The notes: generated from the sequence alone by a model not told the origin. A DNA stretch of 48,274 nucleotides from an uncultured bacterium (GCA_937906475.1 CALCZA010000074.1:1-48274), one strand, 5' to 3'. Numbered from the stretch's first letter, positions 8,505-17,043 are shown. Program-made: numbers and translations.

Positions 8505-9764
8505 ATGCTGTTGCGCTTCTTTGGCCTGCAGGACACGACCACCGCTGAACGGCGCGCGACGTTCTGGGTGGCGACGATGTTCTTCGCATCGCTGTGCAGC
8601 ATGTTCTTGTTGCGGCCGCTGCGAGGTCAGCTCGGCGTGGATCGCGGCGTTGAGGGGCTGCCGTATCTTTACAGCCTGACGTTGTTGGCGACGGTCTTGC
8701 TGGTGGTGCCGTTCTGGTCATTGGCCAACCGCATGTCGAGTCGGCGCTTCGTGCCGATAGCCTTACACATCGGCACCTTGGCTTTGCTAGCGCTCTCCGT
8801 CGGGTTGTCGACGATGGAGGACTACAATTGGAGCGAACATCCGAACGTTAGTGAGGTGTTCTGGGCTGGCTTCTCCGCGATGAACTTGGCGGTGCCAGCG
8901 TTGGTTTGGATCCACGCCGTCGAGCACTTCGGCAAACAGCAGGCCAAGCGCATGTTTGGCTTGATCGCCGTCGGCGGCACGCTCGGCGCGGTGGTTGGCT
9001 CCTACGGTTCGAAAATCCAGGGCTTGCCAGTGTGGTCGTTCGCCGTCATTTCCGCGGGGTTGCTACAGGTCGCCTACGTTGCGTTTGTGTGCTCGCGCAA
9101 GCACTGCCTGCAACTCGGCGGTAGCGATGGCGATCGGCATGTGGCAAAGGGCGGGATCTTACAGGGCTTGCGGATCGTGATGCGCGATCGACGCGCACTG
9201 CAGATCGCGGTCTACATGATGTTGGTTGGCTTCGTTGCGACCGCATTCGAAGCGGCGCAGACGGAGTTGGTCGGCAACGAAATCGATCTCGCTTGGCAAC
9301 AGAAGTCGTTCCTCGCCGACGTTGGTCTCTACGGCAATGGCCTGGTGTTGGCGCTGCAGGTGTTCTGCACCGGGCAATTGATGCCACGCTTGCGCGCCGT
9401 CACGTTGCTGTCGTCGCTGCCGGTCGTGTCGATCATCGGCCTCATCCTGTATTCGCTAGCACCGAGCGCGGGCGTGATTTTTGTCCTGCAAGTCGCTCGT
9501 CGCGGCGCCAACTACGCCTTCGAAAAGCCGGCGCGCGAAGTGCTCTACACGCCGCTCGACCTGGAGACGAAGCACAAGGTTAAGTTCTTGCTCGACACGT
9601 TCGCATTGCGTCTCGGCGATCTTGGCGGTGCCGTGGTGCAAGTGTGGCTACGCGACCTAGGATTCGGCATCGGCGCAATCGTTACCGTCACCATTGTGTT
9701 CGCAATGGTATGGATCGGCATCGCTTGCTTGCTTGGCCGCAGCGCTCCGAGCGAAGCGCGTTAG
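8505..9764 (+). CDS. MFS / ATP:ADP-translocase-like carrier
   Basis: A 419-residue protein with about twelve membrane helices. The C-terminal segment (FEKPAREVLYTPLDLETKHK, then KFLLDTFALRLGDLGGA) matches a signature shared by nucleotide-exchange translocases (Tlc) and their free-living MFS relatives. In free-living bacteria these relatives are not proven nucleotide exchangers, so the substrate is open. It is divergent from the EamA gene, with about 95 bp between starts. TAATCA sits 6 nt before the ATG. Its stop codon overlaps the stop of the converging methyltransferase gene (TTAG), leaving no room for a terminator between them. Confidence 0.75.
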   Translation: MLLRFFGLQDTTTAERRATFWVATMFFASLCSMFLLRPLRGQLGVDRGVEGLPYLYSLTLLATVLLVVPFWSLANRMSSRRFVPIALHIGTLALLALSVGLSTMEDYNWSEHPNVSEVFWAGFSAMNLAVPALVWIHAVEHFGKQQAKRMFGLIAVGGTLGAVVGSYGSKIQGLPVWSFAVISAGLLQVAYVAFVCSRKHCLQLGGSDGDRHVAKGGILQGLRIVMRDRRALQIAVYMMLVGFVATAFEAAQTELVGNEIDLAWQQKSFLADVGLYGNGLVLALQVFCTGQLMPRLRAVTLLSSLPVVSIIGLILYSLAPSAGVIFVLQVARRGANYAFEKPAREVLYTPLDLETKHKVKFLLDTFALRLGDLGGAVVQVWLRDLGFGIGAIVTVTIVFAMVWIGIACLLGRSAPSEAR

Positions 9765-10900
9765 AAGCGGTTGCCGAGTTCGTAGCGGAGCCAGCGGCAG
9801 TCGATCGGGCCGTTGCGCACTGGGAACTTGCGGTTCGTGCGTAGGCCGAGGTGGCGGGTTAACTCGGATGCGCCGCAGAGCACGTGGGCTTGGCCTCCCG
9901 CCATGCTGTGGAGGAAGTTGCCGAGCGCGTCCCAGGTGTCGGTTAGCGATGGATCGTCGGCTTGCAGGCGTTCGCCGTAGGGCGGGTTGGTGCAGATCAT
10001 CGCCGGTTCGAACGGTGGCTTGTAGTCGCGCGCGTCACCAAGGTTGAGGTGGATCTTGCCCTGCAGTCCGGCGCTCTTGATTGCGATCTTGGAGATCGCG
10101 ATGGCGCCTTCGTGGTTGTCGTTACCGGATAGCAGCGGGCAGTTGTCTTGGCCCGCAATCGCGCGTTGCTCGGCTTCGTCGAAGGCGGACTGCCACGCGT
10201 TTTGGTCGGTGTCCTTCCAGCGCTCGAAGGCGAAGGCCCGGCCGAGGCCCGGCGCGCGATCCATCGCCATCCACGCCGCTTCGATCAAGAATGTGGCGGA
10301 ACCACACATTGGATCGACGAGTGGTGTGCTCGGATCCCATTCGGCCAGTTGCAGCAGTCCCGCAGTCAGTGCTTCGTTGAGTGGGCTTTTGTGCTGCACT
10401 TCGTGGTAACCGCGCTTGTGCAGCGGTTCGCCACCAAGTTCGCGATAGATGATCGCCTCGTCGCGCTGCAGCACGAGCTTTAGCGGCAGGTCGGGGCGGT
10501 CGCGCTCGACGTTGGGTCGCACGCCGTCGAAGTGACGGAACTGGTCGCAGATCGAATCCTTGACGACTAACACCGGGAAGCGCGTGTCGTTGGCCCAACT
10601 GCAGTCGCGCACCGAGCCGTCGATGGCGAGCGTGCCTTGGGCATCGATGAACAACGACCAATCGATCGACGACGTCAGGTCGTAGAGCTCCTCGCGGCTG
10701 CGAGCCGGGCCGCGGATGAGTTCTTCCTGCACGCGAATGGCCGAACGCAACCAGAGGCAGGCGCGGTAGGCGGTGACTGGATCTCCTTCGAACGCGCACG
10801 CGCCGCGGCGGATATCGACGCGTTGGGCACCGAGTTCACGCAGTTCGTAGGCGAGAACTTCTTCGAGACCGAGGGTGCAGGCGACGTAGTAGAAGGCCAC
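9761..10900 (-). CDS. rlmL: THUMP-domain rRNA (guanine-N2) methyltransferase, RlmL-like
   Basis: A 379-residue protein. The N-terminal region (FYYVACTLGLEEVLAYEL) is the usual opening of RlmL/YcbY-type THUMP methyltransferases, followed by the THUMP domain to about residue 160. The catalytic Rossmann domain has the SAM motif DPMCGSATFLIEAA near 196 and the amino-methyltransferase motif TNPPYGERL near 308. In Enterobacteria RlmL methylates G2445 of 23S rRNA and is fused to RlmK; this protein is only the RlmL half. It starts at a GTG directly after the TGA of the NuoF-like gene, with AGGA 7 nt upstream, so the two are coupled although unrelated in role. The exact rRNA target is inferred. Confidence 0.82.
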   Translation of the reverse strand: MAFYYVACTLGLEEVLAYELRELGAQRVDIRRGACAFEGDPVTAYRACLWLRSAIRVQEELIRGPARSREELYDLTSSIDWSLFIDAQGTLAIDGSVRDCSWANDTRFPVLVVKDSICDQFRHFDGVRPNVERDRPDLPLKLVLQRDEAIIYRELGGEPLHKRGYHEVQHKSPLNEALTAGLLQLAEWDPSTPLVDPMCGSATFLIEAAWMAMDRAPGLGRAFAFERWKDTDQNAWQSAFDEAEQRAIAGQDNCPLLSGNDNHEGAIAISKIAIKSAGLQGKIHLNLGDARDYKPPFEPAMICTNPPYGERLQADDPSLTDTWDALGNFLHSMAGGQAHVLCGASELTRHLGLRTNRKFPVRNGPIDCRWLRYELGNRF

Positions 10901-12130
10901 TCAGGATTCCTGTGCGCCGGGCCCCGCGGCCTCGGCAAAGTCATTGGCGAAGCACGACAACGCGCTGATCACTGGCGCAGCCGCCATTTCGATCAGCGAG
11001 CAGTGGCCCTTCCGTTTGGAAAAGTTGGCGAGTCGCGTCATCTTGGCGTCATAGCCCGGACCCTTGCTCGCTTGCACAGCCTTGAGGATGTGCACGAATT
11101 GATTGGTCTCCATGCGGCACGGTGGGCATTGGCCGCACTGTTCCTTCATGAAGAACTCAGCGATCTCGAGCGTCAGTGCGACGACGTCGGTGGTCTCGTC
11201 GACGATGCGCACGCCGCCACAACCCGGCGAACTGCCGAGCGGACCAAGCGTTTCGTAAGCGATCGGCACATCGAGGTGCGCGCCATCCAAGAACGCCGCC
11301 GACATCGCTGGCAAGATCGCGCGCACAGTGTGGCCATCTTTCAGTCCGCCGCCGCAACCTTCGATCAGTTCGCGGTAGGTCGCGCCGAACGGCAGTTCGT
11401 AGACGCCCGGCTTCTCGACTTGCTCGGACAGCGTGAACAACAGGGTGCCCTTGCTCTCTTCGGTGCCGATCGCAGCGAAGTCCGCGCCGCTGTTGCGCGC
11501 GATCCATGCGACGTGCGCGAGGGTTTCGGTGTTGTTGACCGTCGTCGGCTTGCCAAACAAGCCAGCTTCGCCAGGGAACGGCGGCTTTTTACGTGGCTTC
11601 GCTGGCTCACCTTCGATCGAGTTCAGGGCCGCGGTCTCTTCGCCAGCGACATAGGTTGTCGGGCCGCAGTGGATCTCAATCGGGAACGGCAGTAGCCCGG
11701 CTTCGTTTGCTTCGCGCAACGCCATCTCGGCGCTAGCCCGCGGCCCGGCCATGTCCTCGATCAGGTAGAGGTAGCCCTTGGTCGCGCCGGTCGCGAGACC
11801 TGCCAGTGCCAGTCCTTCGACAACGGCGTGCGGATGGCGCTCGACCAAGTAGCGGTCCTTATTGCTGCCCGGTTCGTGCTCACCGCCATTGGCGACGACG
11901 TATTTTTCGTCACCGACAGCATCCGCGGCCAACTGCCACTTCCGAATCGTCGGGAACGCCGCGCCTCCGCGACCGCGCAAGCCAGATGCGTCGACTTCCT
12001 GCCGCAGCCATGCCGCACCTTTGTCCTTGGCAGCGGCCAAGCCGTCATAGCCACCGCGCGAGCAGTATTCAGCAAGGCTTTCGGGCTCGTTGGACGGACG
12101 GGCGGGAAGCAACAGGGCGGGCGATTGCAC
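10901..12130 (-). CDS. NuoF-like NADH:acceptor flavoprotein subunit
   Basis: A 409-residue protein of the 51-kDa complex I subunit/HoxF/FdsB family. FMN and NADH site: GLRGRGGAAFPT near residue 50 and a second region at NGGEHEPGSNKDRYL. Near 335 is the [4Fe-4S] motif CGQCPPCR with its fourth Cys in GHCSLIEM. These proteins take hydride from NADH and pass electrons through FMN and the cluster to a [2Fe-2S] partner. No complex I genes surround it, so it is a stand-alone NADH dehydrogenase module. A [2Fe-2S] thioredoxin-like ferredoxin, the NuoE type of partner, ends the box operon 6 kb away. A TAGGAT hexamer 6 nt before the GTG and no Shine-Dalgarno suggest a leaderless mRNA. It is coupled to the downstream methyltransferase. 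Confidence 0.85.
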   Translation of the reverse strand: MQSPALLLPARPSNEPESLAEYCSRGGYDGLAAAKDKGAAWLRQEVDASGLRGRGGAAFPTIRKWQLAADAVGDEKYVVANGGEHEPGSNKDRYLVERHPHAVVEGLALAGLATGATKGYLYLIEDMAGPRASAEMALREANEAGLLPFPIEIHCGPTTYVAGEETAALNSIEGEPAKPRKKPPFPGEAGLFGKPTTVNNTETLAHVAWIARNSGADFAAIGTEESKGTLLFTLSEQVEKPGVYELPFGATYRELIEGCGGGLKDGHTVRAILPAMSAAFLDGAHLDVPIAYETLGPLGSSPGCGGVRIVDETTDVVALTLEIAEFFMKEQCGQCPPCRMETNQFVHILKAVQASKGPGYDAKMTRLANFSKRKGHCSLIEMAAAPVISALSCFANDFAEAAGPGAQES

Positions 12131-12136
12131 GCGCGG

Positions 12137-12142
12137 ATCCTA
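12137..12142 (-). promoter_or_regulatory. -10-like hexamer TAGGAT, 6 nt before GTG
   Basis: It lies directly upstream of the NuoF-like gene and places the transcription start at or next to the start codon. No canonical -35 or Shine-Dalgarno is seen. Confidence 0.5.
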
Positions 12143-12182
12143 GGGCGGGCACGCCCAACACGCGAGTTTAGACCTGTGTACC

Positions 12183-12625
12183 TTATTGGGTTCGCGCCAC
12201 AACCTCGGCGCCGGGTGCCGCTGGTATCGCTACTACAGGTGCAGAATCCGAACTTCGCTGCGGCCTGCAATCGCGAGGTGCGAACGGTCCGGTCACGATC
12301 AACCTCGCTACTCGCATCATGCGAACCAGGCGGATGTCGGTGACGAGCAATGCCGGCGCGATTGCGAAGATGGCGCCGGGGGTGATGGCTCACCGCAATC
12401 GAACTGCGATGCCTTGGTCGTGGCGTGCTCCGCGGCGGGTCAGATTCACGGTGCATGTTCGGTGCCATGCACGATCAGAGAGAACGACCCGAAGTCATGC
12501 ACTAGTCGGCTCCAGTCCTGTGCGATGGCTGAAGCGGTTTCCATCACTACTGCGATTACGCTGGCGACGATCAGGATGGTCAAGAACCAGCGAGTGCCGG
12601 TGCCGAGTGGTTGGTTGTGGTCTTT
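12183..12625 (-). pseudogene. decayed voltage-gated ion channel fragments
   Basis: Two stretches in different frames read like one broken gene. The first (12625 to 12446) gives TRWFLTILIVASVIAVVMET, then SRLVHDFGSFSLIVHGTEHA and a stop, with the S1-S2 look of a Kv-type channel. The second (12389 to 12183) gives AITPGAIFAIAPALLVTDIR followed by LVRMMRVARLIV, with arginines every third residue as in S3-S4. There is no ATG at the head, the frames are shifted relative to each other, and no pore domain follows. I read this as a nonfunctional remnant. It accounts for most of the 680-nt stretch between the NuoF-like gene and the selenoprotein gene; I see nothing in the rest. Confidence 0.45.
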
Positions 12626-12813
12626 CTATGTTTTGTGGATGCAGGAGCGCAGGGCTTCGTCCGCATCCGACCTCTCTTGCAAGTCTTGTCATCTGTGTAA
12701 CAGAAGCAGGGATCTGCTCGACCTCGGTTGCTGTCGGGCGTGGTGAGCGTCATGATCCTGTTTCCAGTGGCGCCGTTGTCGGCGCACGTTTGTTCCCTTT
12801 AGAGACACCCGCC

Positions 12814-13923
12814 ATGAGAATTGCATACGTCCTGGCCGGCTGCTTGTTACTCGGCTCTGTTGCCGCGCAAGATGTTGCCGCCCCCAAACCTCAGTCACCG
12901 GCGAAAGCCAGTGCTACCGAATGCATGCAGCAGATCCAAGATCTGCGGCAGAAAGCAATCGACGATTGGCGCGCTGTCGTCGCCGAAGCACGTGAATCCG
13001 CCAAGAATAGGGTCGAGGGTCAGCGGGTGAAGGCGATGCCAATGCGTCCTGACTTCGGTCCGGTCGCCAAGCAGGCCAGCGTGTTTGCCAAGCAGTTCGT
13101 CGGTTCGGACGAAGCCGTTCCGTTTTTGATGATGGTTGTGCAGATGGCCACCGATAAGGCCGAGCAGAAGGCTGGCATCGAAACGATGCTCGACGCGCAC
13201 ATCGACAGCCCCGAACTCGCCCAAATGGGTGGCATGCTCAAGAGCCTGTCCCGCATGATCGACGAGGATTTCGCCAAGTCGACGATGCAGCGCATGCTCA
13301 AGAGCAAGGACGCAGACGTCCGCGGCTGGGCGCTCTTCGCCATGCACGGCCCCTCGATTGAGAATGCAGATCGCGACGGCGAAGAGTACGCCGCGGCCAA
13401 GACTGCAGTGCTCGCCGCCTGTGAAGTCGTTACAGACCAGCGTCTCGCCAAGCAAATACGTGGCGCGATCAACCTACGCGAGAAATACGGCGTCGGTTGT
13501 GATTCCCCTGACATCGCCGGCATCGACCTCGATGGCGTCGAGTTCAAGCTGTCCGACTACAAGGGCAAGGTCATCTTCCTAGACTTCTGGGGCGATTGGT
13601 GAGGCCCATGCCGGGCCATGTACCCACACGAGCGGTCGCTCGTGGAAGAGATGAAGGATAAGCCGTTTGCTCTGATCGGTGTCAACAGTGACTCGAGCGT
13701 AGAGAAGGCGAAGGCAGCCATTGCCAAGAACAACCTGAACTGGCGCAGTTTCCAGAACAAGGGCAACGGTGGCGAGATCTCCAAGGATTGGGCTGTTGCA
13801 GGCTGGCCGACGGTGGTCATCCTTGACGAGAACATGAAGATTCATTACCGCGGCCACGATGGCAACGCGGCGACGAAGATCGCCGAAGAGCTGGTCGCGA
13901 AGATGGAAGCGGGCAACAAGTAG
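12814..13923 (+). CDS. thioredoxin-fold selenoprotein (UGPC), secreted
   Basis: A 369-residue product if the TGA at 13600-13602 is read as selenocysteine (residue 263). A signal peptide (MRIAYVLAGCLLLGSVAAQ) is followed by about 200 mostly helical residues without a recognised family, then an AhpC/TlpA-type thioredoxin domain. That domain runs DYKGKVIFLDFWGDW-U-GPCRAMYPHE, then FALIGVNSDSSVEKAK and GWPTVVILDENMKIHYRGHD. The TGA falls exactly on the first active-site cysteine of WCGPC and the same frame stays open to a TAG. The conserved fold on both sides argues against a real stop. A SECIS-like hairpin follows. Known: Sec in place of the nucleophilic Cys raises thiol-redox activity. Inferred: an extracytoplasmic disulfide reductase or peroxidase. 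A strong terminator closes the unit. Confidence 0.87.
13600..13644 (+). promoter_or_regulatory. UGA-Sec codon and SECIS-like hairpin
   Basis: The UGA at 13600-13602 is followed after 24 nt by CACGAGC (13627-13633), loop GGTC (13634-13637) and GCTCGTG (13638-13644), a perfect 7-bp stem. The loop starts 31 nt after the UGA. That lies within the 16-37 nt window and meets the rule of a G at the start of the apical loop known for bacterial SECIS elements. The GGUC loop is the same as in E. coli fdhF. A smaller hairpin, GGCCC/GGGCC (13603-13617), directly follows the UGA. Confidence 0.75.
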
Positions 13924-13986
13924 CCGTCCCTAGATGTCTTCGTCTTGAAGACGCGCCTGCTAGCAGTTCGTCTGCTCAGGCACCGC

Positions 13987-14026
13987 AAACGCGGCGTCCC
14001 TGGCTAAGGCCTGGGGCGCCGCGTTT
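13987..14026 (+). terminator. intrinsic terminator
   Basis: A 14-bp stem (13987-14000 with 14013-14026; outer arms AAACGCGGCG/CGCCGCGTTT, one inner wobble) with a 12-nt loop, ending in TTTT. It lies 63 nt after the selenoprotein stop. The matching A run on the other side could let it work in both directions, but the neighbouring genes need it only on this strand. Confidence 0.8.
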
Positions 14027-14182
14027 TGCGTTCTTCATTGCGGCTTTTCTGCCAGGCGGTGTCCTCGGCTTGACCACCAATCCATCCCCATAACCCAGCA
14101 GATGCGTGCCTCGGGGGCCCGGACTCTCTAAGATTCTCCGCCCGCCGCTCGCAGACTGGCACGGCGCACGTAGATAACTCCA

Positions 14183-15838
14183 ATGCATTTCACTCCCGTC
14201 ATCCCCTTCGCCCTGGCGCTGTTGGCGCTCGGCACGAGTCTCCCTGAATCGACAACCCGCCCTGAAGAAGGTATGTGGTTGTTTGAAGCCCTTCCGCTCA
14301 AAGCGTTGAAGGAGAAGCACAACTTTGAGCCGACCAAGGAATGGCTCGATCACGTGCGTCTCGGTTCGGTTCGTTTTGATACCGGTGGCTCGGGTTCGTT
14401 CGTGTCGCCGAACGGTCTCGTCATGACTAACCACCACGTCGCGCTGTCGACGATCCAAAAGGTGTCGACGCCGGAGAAGGATTGGGTTGAGCCTGGCTTT
14501 AGCTCGCGCATCTACGGCAGTGAAGTGCCCGGCAAGGACCTCGTCTTGCGCCAACTCGTCGACGTTAAGGACGTCACCGAGGAAGTGCTCGCGGTCAAGA
14601 AGGAAGGCGGCGATGTCGACGCCAAGCTCGTCGAACTTTGCAAGGCGAACTCGAACAAAGAAGAGCACCTCGATGCGCAGCCGGTGCCGCTTTACGACGG
14701 TAACCAATACCGCATCTACATCTACCACGAGTACGACGACGTGCGTCTGGTGTTCGCGCCGGCCAAGCAAGTCGCTTTCTACGGTGGCGACTACGACAAC
14801 TTCACTTACCCGCGTTGGTGCCTCGACTGCGCGTTCTTCCGCGTCTACGAAGACGGCAAGCCGATCGACTCGTCGAAGTGGTTCTTCCCCTTCGACACCG
14901 AAGGCGCGAAGAAGGACGATCTCGTGTTTGTCTCGGGCCACCCGGGCGGCACCGAGCGCTCGTTGACCTACGAAGAGATGGTCATGCACCGCGATTTGTG
15001 GGTGCCACAAGTCGTCGCGCTGTTGACCAACAACGTCAAGGTCATCAAGGCGCGTATGGAAGCGAGCGAACAAGCCGCGTTCGAACTGCGCGACCGCTAC
15101 TTTGGGCAAATGAACAGCCTGAAGGCGTTCTCGGGTCACCTCAGCGGCCTCGTCGATGAAGAGCGCATGGCGCTAATCAAGGCGCGTGACGATGAGTTGA
15201 TTGCCAAGTCGGGCAGCGAAGACGTCAAGACGGCGTTCGCGACGATTGCTGCCGAAATGGAAGTGCTGAAGGCGAAGCACACCGGTGAAGAGGTGGACTT
15301 CCGGCGCATGCGTAGCGACATGGCCAAGTCGGTCAAGGTCTGCGAAGAAGCCAAGACGACCATCAACAAGGCTCGTTTCGAAGCCTACGGAGCGGCCAAC
15401 TACCCGGACGCGACGTTCACGCTGCGTCTGACCTACGGCACCGTCAAGGGCTACGAAGCTGGCACGACCAAGGTCTCGCCGAAGACCACGGTGCACGGCC
15501 TCTACGAGCGCAACGCCGCGTTCGACAACGAACACCCGTTTGATCTGCCGCAGCAGTGGCTCGACGCCAAGGGCAAGATGGATTGGAACACGCCGTACAA
15601 CTTCGTTTGCACGTGTGACATCATCGGCGGCAACTCCGGCAGTCCGGTGCTGAGCCGCGAAGGCAAGGTCGTCGGCCTCGTCTTTGATGGCAACATCGAG
15701 TCGTTGCCTGGCAACTACTGGTTTGACGAAGAGATCAACCGCACGGTCAGCGTGCACACCGCGATCATGATCGAGGCTCTGACCAAGATCTACGAAGAGA
15801 AGGATCTGGTTGGCGAGTTGATGGGTTCGAGCAAGTAG
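14183..15838 (+). CDS. S46 family dipeptidyl-peptidase-like serine protease
   Basis: A 551-residue protein. A signal peptide (MHFTPVIPFALALLALG) is followed by the family opening GMWLFEALP. The chymotrypsin-fold triad is visible: His in MTNHHVA (about residue 83), Asp in GGDYDNFTYPR (about 203) and Ser in IIGGNSGSPVLS (about 484). In DPP7 and DPP11 this family removes dipeptides from the N-termini of peptides in the periplasm. Typical members have about 700-720 residues, so this protein is about 150 shorter, with the deficit in the helical domain between Asp and Ser. That domain limits substrate size, so specificity may differ. TAGATA lies 6 nt before the ATG. Confidence 0.9.
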   Translation: MHFTPVIPFALALLALGTSLPESTTRPEEGMWLFEALPLKALKEKHNFEPTKEWLDHVRLGSVRFDTGGSGSFVSPNGLVMTNHHVALSTIQKVSTPEKDWVEPGFSSRIYGSEVPGKDLVLRQLVDVKDVTEEVLAVKKEGGDVDAKLVELCKANSNKEEHLDAQPVPLYDGNQYRIYIYHEYDDVRLVFAPAKQVAFYGGDYDNFTYPRWCLDCAFFRVYEDGKPIDSSKWFFPFDTEGAKKDDLVFVSGHPGGTERSLTYEEMVMHRDLWVPQVVALLTNNVKVIKARMEASEQAAFELRDRYFGQMNSLKAFSGHLSGLVDEERMALIKARDDELIAKSGSEDVKTAFATIAAEMEVLKAKHTGEEVDFRRMRSDMAKSVKVCEEAKTTINKARFEAYGAANYPDATFTLRLTYGTVKGYEAGTTKVSPKTTVHGLYERNAAFDNEHPFDLPQQWLDAKGKMDWNTPYNFVCTCDIIGGNSGSPVLSREGKVVGLVFDGNIESLPGNYWFDEEINRTVSVHTAIMIEALTKIYEEKDLVGELMGSSK

Positions 15839-16144
15839 CACTAGCTGCTGATTCGCTTGACCAAGCGGCGCTGGGCCCTTGTGGCCCGCGCCGCCGCCGC
15901 AACAAGTAGAAGTTGCGAGCGGGCGTGCGCCGTCAACTTCAGGCGCGATCCTCGTCATGCTGCTGTTTGCGTGATTGATCGCGGTTGCCACCACCGGACG
16001 CAATCTGCCTGCTTCTCCTATCCATGCGAGCCCGCATGCGTTCGGGGCTCACTCATGGAGAGAGCGAAGGGGGCATGCCGCCAGTGTTTTCTGCCGGGCC
16101 AGTCTGGCGCGCTTGTGCGGCGCAGACCATCTGATGGCGACGAT
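15839..16144. other. intergenic region with one terminator-like hairpin
   Basis: No reading frame here looks coding. The only structure I see is the hairpin at 15865-15894. The region separates two converging genes. Confidence 0.6.
15865..15894 (+). terminator. GC-rich hairpin after the S46 gene
   Basis: GCGGCGC, a bulged T, then GGGCC pairs with GGCCC and GCGCCGC across a CTTGT loop, giving a 12-bp stem. There is no T run, so this is a weak terminator or a 3'-end stabilising element. It begins 26 nt after the stop codon of the peptidase. Confidence 0.5.
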
Positions 16145-16984
16145 CTATTGCGTCAGGATCTTGGCCTCGAGAACCTTCTCGAGCGACCCGCTCAGTTCGC
16201 GTAGCGCCTTATATTGCATCTTGGCGCGCGTGTCATCGGTTCGTCGCGCGGCATCGCGGGCGTCGGTTGCGATCTTGCGGAACGACTTGCGATAGAACTG
16301 GATCAGTTCCGAATGCACCAGTCGCGCGCCCGTCGCGTAGGCCTCGCCGTGCCAGTCGAACCTCTCGACGACCTTGGTTGTGGCGGCCTGCGGCAACTGG
16401 ACGCTTCGTGCTTCTAGCAATGCAACGTGGTGATCGATCAGGCGCATCGTGTCTACCATGCGGGCGTCACCGGCTGCGATAGCCGTCGGTTGCGTTTGGT
16501 TCTCGTTGGCCGTTCTGCGGATCTGGGTGATCGCTTCGTGCAGTCGCGCCATCAATTGTAGCGACGCGACGGTGTGTTGGTGGTTGAGGACGTTGCCCGC
16601 AATGACGTCGGGGCTCTCGGCCTTCGCTTGTTGCAGTTCAGCCTTGAGGTCCTGTTGGCGTTCCAAGGCGCGCGCACCTTGCCGCTGGATGCTGGTGACG
16701 AAGACCTGAGCTTGCGTGCACCGACCGATGATGTCGCTGCGGCGCAGGGACGTTCCCTTGCTGATATCGAACGTCGCTAATCCGTCCTTGGCGGACTTGC
16801 CGTTGAGGCCTTGTAGCTTGTCGAGGACCTCACGGGCCGCCTTGGTTGGTGGTCGTCAAAGGCGATCACAGTGCACGAACCGCACTTCCCAGGTGCCGGC
16901 GCGCATCGCCGGTTCGCTGCCTTGTTGCGCAAGCAGCGGACTGCAGAGCAGTGCGAATGCGAGCACGGGAGCGGTTCGGTTCAT
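16145..16984 (-). CDS. secreted helical protein interrupted by in-frame TGA
   Basis: The ATG at 16984 starts a clear signal peptide (MNRTAPVLAFALLCSPLLAQQ). It is followed by AGTWEVRFVHCDRL, then TGA at 16858-16856 (codon 43), after which the same frame continues without a break for 236 residues to 16145. The remainder is helical (LERQQDLKAELQQAKAE; ARRTDDTRAKMQYKALREL) and matches no family I know. Three readings are possible: a recent nonsense mutation (CGA to TGA would restore Arg-Arg-Pro-Pro), a selenocysteine codon, or a sequencing error. No UxxC or CxxU redox motif is present. The candidate hairpin downstream (GGCC/GGTC about 20-30 nt after the TGA) is weak, so Sec is less likely than in the other two genes. 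TATCGT lies 7 nt before the ATG. Confidence 0.55.
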
Positions 16985-16991
16985 GGGAGTA

Positions 16992-16997
16992 ACGATA
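16992..16997 (-). promoter_or_regulatory. -10-like hexamer TATCGT, 7 nt before ATG
   Basis: It precedes the TGA-interrupted gene. The spacing suggests a leaderless transcript. Its divergent neighbour (TACGCT at 17044) shows the same design. Confidence 0.5.
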
Positions 16998-17043
16998 GCT
17001 CAATCGGCAGATTCGGTTCGGTGCAGCATCCGGTTCTCTGGTT

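Noticed and set aside
8411-8602. Upstream extension of the EamA transporter
   Set aside because: It would overlap the start of the divergent carrier gene; the sequence is not membrane-like and a -10 hexamer sits just before the ATG at 8410.
10637-11695. 352-codon open frame on the plus strand
   Set aside because: Antisense of the NuoF-like and RlmL-like genes.
12131-12813. Plus-strand frames through this region as genes
   Set aside because: Cys/Arg/Ser-rich composition and poor codon pattern; the minus strand shows decayed channel sequence instead.
13976-15139. 387-codon open frame on the minus strand
   Set aside because: Antisense of the S46 peptidase, whose catalytic motifs are intact.
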